From an uncultured Lachnospiraceae bacterium (lineage in GTDB: Bacteria > Bacillota > Clostridia > Lachnospirales > Lachnospiraceae), in NCBI GenBank assembly GCA_959022495.1, contig CAUEYX010000001.1, forward strand, positions 1 to 64,000: 64,000 nt of DNA, written 5' to 3'. Positions 59,472 through 64,000 of this stretch are shown piece by piece. The notes under the pieces are model-generated. The model saw nothing but the letters and a program-made list of their open reading frames with translations. It was not told the origin of the DNA and made no database searches. The position numbers were made by a program, and so were the translations under genes. How positions within the stretch are numbered: the stretch's first letter is position 1; every line of letters starts with the position of its first letter.

Positions 59472-62063
59472 CTAAAAAAATGAAGTATTAAATGGAATAG
59501 ATGGAAAGTCCCTGTGGGTAATCATTCTCATTTTTCCGGTTTTCTCAGAGAAAATAAAAATCATTTCAAAATTAGACTGCCTAATAATGTCGATGTATTT
59601 ATTGACATCTTCCGCTTTCCATATAGTACCTGTTAGATTTACAGTCCGTAAATTAGCACCTTTCAAATCTGCGCCTCTTAAATCTGCGCCTGCTAAATTT
59701 GTTGTATTATAAAATTTGCTATAATCTAATTTAGTTATGCATAGCTCAAACTCAGCATCCGTTAAATCTGGCATACTTAAATCTATATTGCTTAAAATTG
59801 CTCCACTTAAGTTTGCTTTGCTTAAATATGCTCCTCTCATAATGGTTCCCCTTAAATCCGCTTTGCTCAAATCGACTTTACTTAAATTTATATTATGGTA
59901 AGCTTTTTCGATAGTTATAAAACTTGTCGCATATCTGATATAAAGCAGCAGCTGTCTTTGATGAACATCCTGCAATATGTATTCCCGTTCTGAAAAGTCA
60001 AGAAAAAGCCTTAGAATATCCAGAAGATTCAAAAAGCATATTATTTCTTTTTCTAATACGTTTCTATACTCTTTTATATTTTGCCTTGTATAATACAGCA
60101 TCCCAGCATCCAGCATTTTTCCAACGGTACCTTCCAGCCAAACATAAAGACACTTCTTTTTTTCTGTACTAAATGCTGCTGTTAATAGACTCACTTTCGC
60201 TTTTAAATACTGGCCAATCGTATAATCAATCCGTCCGCTTTTCAGTCGATACCCCAGTATGCCGGCAAGCTGTTCCTGAGATTCCACAGTCAATTCAGTG
60301 ACGGTTTGTTTTATTTCACTGCAGATTGTTTCCGCTACAAAATATTCATAGATTGAGCGATGTACAAATGTCAGCTCTTCTGTATCTGCTCCCTCATAAC
60401 ACCTGACTAATTTAAAATAATTACCAATGAAGACATCCTTTCCTTGATCTTTAATAGATAGTTCACCCTCCTGAAATATTTTTGACTGAATCTTCTCATA
60501 CTCTTTTTGAGGAATAGATGCCTGTTCGGGATTGTTTTCAAACATCCACATGGAGATCTCTCTGGAAAACTGGTGGATCTGCCTTTTGATCTCCGCAATC
60601 CGGTGGACGTCATCCCAGGAACGAAGTATGCTTCTCTTTAAACATCTGTCGTATAATCCGCCTGCTTCCAAAGAGAATATCTGATCATAAACCTCGACCA
60701 TGGAACTTTCATCCTTCACAGCAATTTCAAGAGCCAGGGTCATATACAATAAGATCGGGATTCCGAAAACCTCTTTCATATTTTGCATTTTCGTGATTGC
60801 TTCGTCTGCAATCCGTGATTTTGCCAATGTTTCATAATTGCGGCAGAAATCGTGAATCAGATCTTCGTTCCATGGCTGCAGAGTAATATACGGAAAAAGC
60901 AGCTGTGACAGATCTTCGAAATAATTTTCCCGGCATGTGATCAGTAAGGAAAAATTCTTTATACGAGTGTCACAGGCCCAGGTACGATATAAATGGTTTA
61001 GGATGTCCCTTCTGCAGCTTCCCACTGAAACCTCATCGAATCCATCCAGGATCAGAATCTTTCCGCTCAAATCATGTTTTGTCATGTTAAGATGTTCTAG
61101 TATGACGCTGTCGATATTTTCTTCTGGATTGAAATTCCAGTTAATCTGAATATCGGTAAACCGATATACAAGTATTTCTTTTTCGTTCGGGTCATCCTTC
61201 TCGTATAATTGATTGATGAACCATGTAATCAAGGTGCTTTTTCCCATACCCGGCTGTCCGAGTATGAGAAGCATTCTGTTTTTCGTGTCCTGTCCCGCTG
61301 TGTGTTTGTACAACCGATTTTCCAGATTCGAAAGATCTTTTTCCTGCCCGTTCAGCCTGTAATAGGGTGTCTGATACAGATCGCGGAGGAGAATATTAGT
61401 TCCGGCATCTTCATCATCTTCATCAAAATCATTGAGGAACATATTTTCATTCCACTTATTTTGATATTCTTCGGTTCGGTCAGGAAGTCTTTTTTTTCTT
61501 TCTGATGGCATGGCATTTCTTTTATCTTCCAGTGTGGTTTTTGTACTCTCATTTACAATAGAAAAAAGTTCTCTTATCAGCTGTGTCTGATCATCCTGCC
61601 CCTTCTGAATATTGATCAAAATATCCGGCATAAAGCCAGCCCTTTCTTTTTCCAGAGAAATCGATTTTTCTGCCATGACAGATAAGATCTTCCGGATTTG
61701 AGCTCCATATGCAATGGCATCCTTTTTCTGTTCTTTGTATCTTTTGTACAGGACATTGGTAAGACTTTCAGCATCATACTGACAATCTTTCAGTAAATTA
61801 TCTTGGCCACTTATTGTATCAAACAGCTCTTTAAGCTCTTCTCGAATGTAGGCAGTCTGATCCTGGGGAATATTCCATTTTCCCAGACTTTTGTCTGTGA
61901 GTATCTCACTTAGCTGCTTTTGCGCTTCACGCAGATATTGGCTGCATTTATCCGCGCCAGTTTGAATGCCATGATTAGCAATCGCTTGAATAATCCCATT
62001 CCCTGTCGCCGCCGACACAGCAGCTTTCATCGCCGCTGCCGCAAAACCGATTAGTATGTCCAT
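59472..62063 (-). CDS. NACHT-domain STAND NTPase with C-terminal pentapeptide repeats
   Basis: The 863-residue protein has an N-terminal region of about 260 residues that I cannot assign: a hydrophobic Ala-rich helix (about residues 5-30), then long helical stretches and an acidic segment (FDEDDEDA). The NACHT domain has Walker A GQPGMGKSTLI (269-279), Walker B ILILDGFDE (336-344) and an arginine-sensor-like LLITCREN. A helical middle follows. The C-terminus has a run of pentapeptide repeats of the A(D/N)LSxA type (about residues 735-825) and a short tail. Bacterial proteins of this layout are known or suspected antiviral sensors. GAGGAG precedes the ATG. The gene is more AT-rich than the preceding operon, which suggests transfer. 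Confidence 0.88.
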   Translation of the reverse strand: MDILIGFAAAAMKAAVSAATGNGIIQAIANHGIQTGADKCSQYLREAQKQLSEILTDKSLGKWNIPQDQTAYIREELKELFDTISGQDNLLKDCQYDAESLTNVLYKRYKEQKKDAIAYGAQIRKILSVMAEKSISLEKERAGFMPDILINIQKGQDDQTQLIRELFSIVNESTKTTLEDKRNAMPSERKKRLPDRTEEYQNKWNENMFLNDFDEDDEDAGTNILLRDLYQTPYYRLNGQEKDLSNLENRLYKHTAGQDTKNRMLLILGQPGMGKSTLITWFINQLYEKDDPNEKEILVYRFTDIQINWNFNPEENIDSVILEHLNMTKHDLSGKILILDGFDEVSVGSCRRDILNHLYRTWACDTRIKNFSLLITCRENYFEDLSQLLFPYITLQPWNEDLIHDFCRNYETLAKSRIADEAITKMQNMKEVFGIPILLYMTLALEIAVKDESSMVEVYDQIFSLEAGGLYDRCLKRSILRSWDDVHRIAEIKRQIHQFSREISMWMFENNPEQASIPQKEYEKIQSKIFQEGELSIKDQGKDVFIGNYFKLVRCYEGADTEELTFVHRSIYEYFVAETICSEIKQTVTELTVESQEQLAGILGYRLKSGRIDYTIGQYLKAKVSLLTAAFSTEKKKCLYVWLEGTVGKMLDAGMLYYTRQNIKEYRNVLEKEIICFLNLLDILRLFLDFSEREYILQDVHQRQLLLYIRYATSFITIEKAYHNINLSKVDLSKADLRGTIMRGAYLSKANLSGAILSNIDLSMPDLTDAEFELCITKLDYSKFYNTTNLAGADLRGADLKGANLRTVNLTGTIWKAEDVNKYIDIIRQSNFEMIFIFSEKTGKMRMITHRDFPSIPFNTSFF

Positions 62064-62202
62064 AACCGAGCTCCTCTTCTGTACTTATTAGAATTCATTT
62101 TACCACCCTTTTCCGCTGGCATCTATATATTTGTACAGGAGCGTATTCCTAATTTTTTCGGCCAGCGCTTGGGACTTCTCAGTTCCATTCTTCCTTCAGT
62201 AG

Positions 62203-62400
62203 AAAATCCCGGATGTTTCCAAAATTTTCGGTACGAATATACTGTTTCTTCTGACTGTACTGGCCGCGTTCCTTGTGGGAGTAATATTCATCTGTTCAGG
62301 CCTTTTTATCGGCGCAAGGCTGCAGCAGCGTTTCCACGTGGATCTGTCATGGCTGAGCGGAGTGCTGTTTATCGTACTTGCTGTGCTTAGATATTTATAG
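62203..62400 (+). pseudogene. Remnant of a membrane protein, possibly the C-terminus of an MntP-like pump
   Basis: An open stretch of 65 codons without a start codon encodes two hydrophobic helices: ILFLLTVLAAFLVGVIFICS and SWLSGVLFIVLAVLRYL. The order GLFIGARL, a charged turn, and a final WLSG...LR helix recalls the end of MntP-type manganese exporters. An in-frame stop lies directly upstream at 62200. It appears to be decayed debris between the NACHT and hsdS genes. The identity is tentative. Confidence 0.4.
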
Positions 62401-62476
62401 TAATTTTGTATCAGCAAAATATTAATAAGTGATTCAAAATCATTAATGTGGTGATTAAAACACCTGCCCAGACTAT

Positions 62477-63817
62477 TTATCTGAACACTGCGTCGTCAAA
62501 TTCAGACCTTGCAAAGGAACGCATCTTTTCAGCTTTATTGCGCAGGTCGTTAATAGCGGTCCGAGTCTTAGCGGAGCGTTTACCAATTTCTATTTGAACA
62601 TCTTCCGGAGGTAATGGGATCTGCAGCCCTAGGAAGTCCTTTTCTGTTATGCGCGGCATTCTTGCTCCGCTATACAATGGGGGCAGCTGTTTTTGAATGA
62701 TATCTGAGGTTAATACAGCCATAAAATAGTCTCTATTAATATTCTTAGTATTGAATACAAAAAACTCTGATGAGCATATCAGGTTTTTTGTATTCATGGT
62801 ATTTACCCAGTATTTGTTTAAATATGGCCTTAGCTTCCCATAAATTATATACCCCGGAGGCACACAGAAAGTTTGACTTAGTATTTCATTTCCAAATACT
62901 TCTCTTACATTTCTTAGACCTGTATTCTTTTCAATATCCTCCATTCCTATGTATTGATACAAAATTTCTGATTCATTCTTTGTATTCCGGCGCAGAGAAT
63001 TTCCGTCATTGTCAATCAAAAAATTGTTAATAACTTTTGAAATAGTAGTCATAGGATATTTTGATTTTATTTCAACTTTATTCGATAGGTGTACAGGGTC
63101 CCACCGTGATAAATTTTTGAATTTTACTAAATTCAACACATTTTTCTTTGTTATTGAAATGTAGGAAATATCAAGTGTCTTCTTTAAATATTTACTGAAC
63201 CCCATGAGGATTTTATCAGACATTTTATCAGCGCGATCTGCTTTCCCCATAATAGTATGATATTTCTCTAATAGCGCAGCCTGCTCTGGTATAGAGGGTA
63301 AGATAATTTTTGAATGTAAAAAATCATCTTCATTAATACGCTGTCGATTTGTAGTACCGCTGCTCTGAGTCTGCCAATATTTTTGAAAGAGGTCAGATGA
63401 CAACACCAGCATTAGATATTCGGGCAGTGCCATGTGAACTTCAAATACCCAAAAATCATTCGTGACAATAGCACCTTCCAGACTGTCCGGAACAATTCCA
63501 AATGCCCCGTTGCGCGCGTCTATTCTGGAAATAATAAATTGACCGGCATGAGCAGCAAACTGCCGTTTTGTTCCAATGTACTTCCCTTGCAGCTTGTCTC
63601 TTTGCAAAACACCTTTTCCATAAAGACGTACAGTAATTCGTTTATAACATTGGTCATCCTCAATATTTACAGGTTCTTTAACACGTTTAAGAACTTTCGA
63701 CAATAATATGAGCGGATAATGGTGACCTATTTCCCCAGATACAGAATCATGCGCGCTCCATTTTATCATTTTTGAAAAATGAGTAATGTGTAAAATCAGA
63801 TTATCAGTTTTCGACAT
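62477..63817 (-). CDS. hsdS: Type I restriction-modification specificity subunit HsdS
   Basis: The start at 63817 (MSKTDNLILHITHF) follows GGAGG at nine bases. The 446-residue protein shows two target recognition domains, each ending with a conserved helical spacer: the first with HSKIILPSIPEQAALLEKYHTI, the second with GLQIPLPPEDVQIEIGKRSAKT. The spacers set the distance between the two half sites. It overlaps the upstream gene by 14 bases. No HsdR gene is visible; it may lie beyond the window. The gene is AT-rich compared with the sugar operon. Confidence 0.88.
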   Translation of the reverse strand: MSKTDNLILHITHFSKMIKWSAHDSVSGEIGHHYPLILLSKVLKRVKEPVNIEDDQCYKRITVRLYGKGVLQRDKLQGKYIGTKRQFAAHAGQFIISRIDARNGAFGIVPDSLEGAIVTNDFWVFEVHMALPEYLMLVLSSDLFQKYWQTQSSGTTNRQRINEDDFLHSKIILPSIPEQAALLEKYHTIMGKADRADKMSDKILMGFSKYLKKTLDISYISITKKNVLNLVKFKNLSRWDPVHLSNKVEIKSKYPMTTISKVINNFLIDNDGNSLRRNTKNESEILYQYIGMEDIEKNTGLRNVREVFGNEILSQTFCVPPGYIIYGKLRPYLNKYWVNTMNTKNLICSSEFFVFNTKNINRDYFMAVLTSDIIQKQLPPLYSGARMPRITEKDFLGLQIPLPPEDVQIEIGKRSAKTRTAINDLRNKAEKMRSFARSEFDDAVFR

Positions 63818-64000
63818 GGAGTATCTCCTCCTTATCGCCTGTAGTACGGACAATCTCGCCGGATTTACTCAATTTATAGGAAACGGACACTGTCATTTCC
63901 GACCAAAGTTTGTTAATCTTCCGGTATGTGTTATATTCTTTCTCAAGCAAAGGAAGTTGATTACCTTTTGATGCTGTACCTGTTGATGTTATTCCTGCAT
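63804..64000 (-). CDS. C-terminal end of an upstream gene, probably type I methyltransferase HsdM (partial)
   Basis: A reading frame enters from beyond the window and ends inside hsdS (stop at 63804-63806). The last 64 residues include LLEKEYNTYRKINKLWSEM and end GDKEEILHVEN. The sequence alone does not identify it. The 14-base overlap with hsdS, the usual hsdM-hsdS coupling, makes HsdM the best guess. Confidence 0.5.
   Translation of the reverse strand, partial: AGITSTGTASKGNQLPLLEKEYNTYRKINKLWSEMTVSVSYKLSKSGEIVRTTGDKEEILHVEN

Overview
The window is a chromosomal segment around the replication origin of a spore-forming, low-to-mid GC Firmicute, most likely of the family Lachnospiraceae. The pointers are the gene order recF-gyrB-gyrA / dnaN-dnaA / rpmH-rnpA-yidD-yidC-jag-mnmE-mnmG-rsmG-parA-parB, a BofA-type sporulation protein, and several small families common in gut Clostridia (DUF3881, DUF4446, DUF6147, DUF6382, DUF5702 and a TSCPD protein). 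No species can be named from the sequence alone.

Region 1 (1-9.4 kb, minus strand) holds a REP-associated tyrosine transposase with a family of GGGGTCAGGCCCC palindromes scattered through neighbouring intergenic gaps, then split transketolase, transaldolase, recR, ybaB, dnaX, pfkA and pgi. Region 2 (9.5-16.6 kb) is mixed: a membrane protein with a Gln/Ser-rich tail, a TSCPD protein behind a palindromic operator candidate, a sigma factor and a DUF4367 protein separated by a divergent murG, a HIT protein, a soluble sporulation-kinase-like histidine kinase and a rhomboid protease. Region 3 (16.7-25.5 kb, minus strand) is a complete Tad (type IVc) pilus locus read from one good promoter upstream of tadZ. 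It contains a perfect 27-bp inverted repeat around the tadE-like gene start.

Region 4 (25.5-48.9 kb) is the origin. Genes diverge from the dnaA-rpmH interval, which carries DnaA boxes. A second cluster of boxes lies between dnaA and dnaN. Three perfect parS sites precede parAB. Between the convergent rsmG and an alpha/beta hydrolase gene lies an 860-bp gap with no convincing gene, made of three consecutive long imperfect inverted repeats.

Region 5 (48.9-59.4 kb) is a sugar-uptake locus: a YesM/YesN-type two-component system divergent from a solute-binding lipoprotein, two permeases, an unassigned glycosidase-like protein, an ADP-ribosylglycohydrolase-family protein and an SGNH hydrolase. No ATPase subunit is encoded here. 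Region 6 (59.5-64 kb, minus strand) looks like a defence island: an 863-residue NACHT NTPase ending in pentapeptide repeats, a decayed membrane-protein fragment, a type I restriction specificity subunit, and the end of what is probably its methyltransferase, which continues beyond the window.

The strongest candidates for something undescribed are the three-hairpin noncoding region (42302-43158), the NACHT-pentapeptide protein beside the type I restriction genes, the possible invertible segment in the tad locus, and the transposase/REP system.
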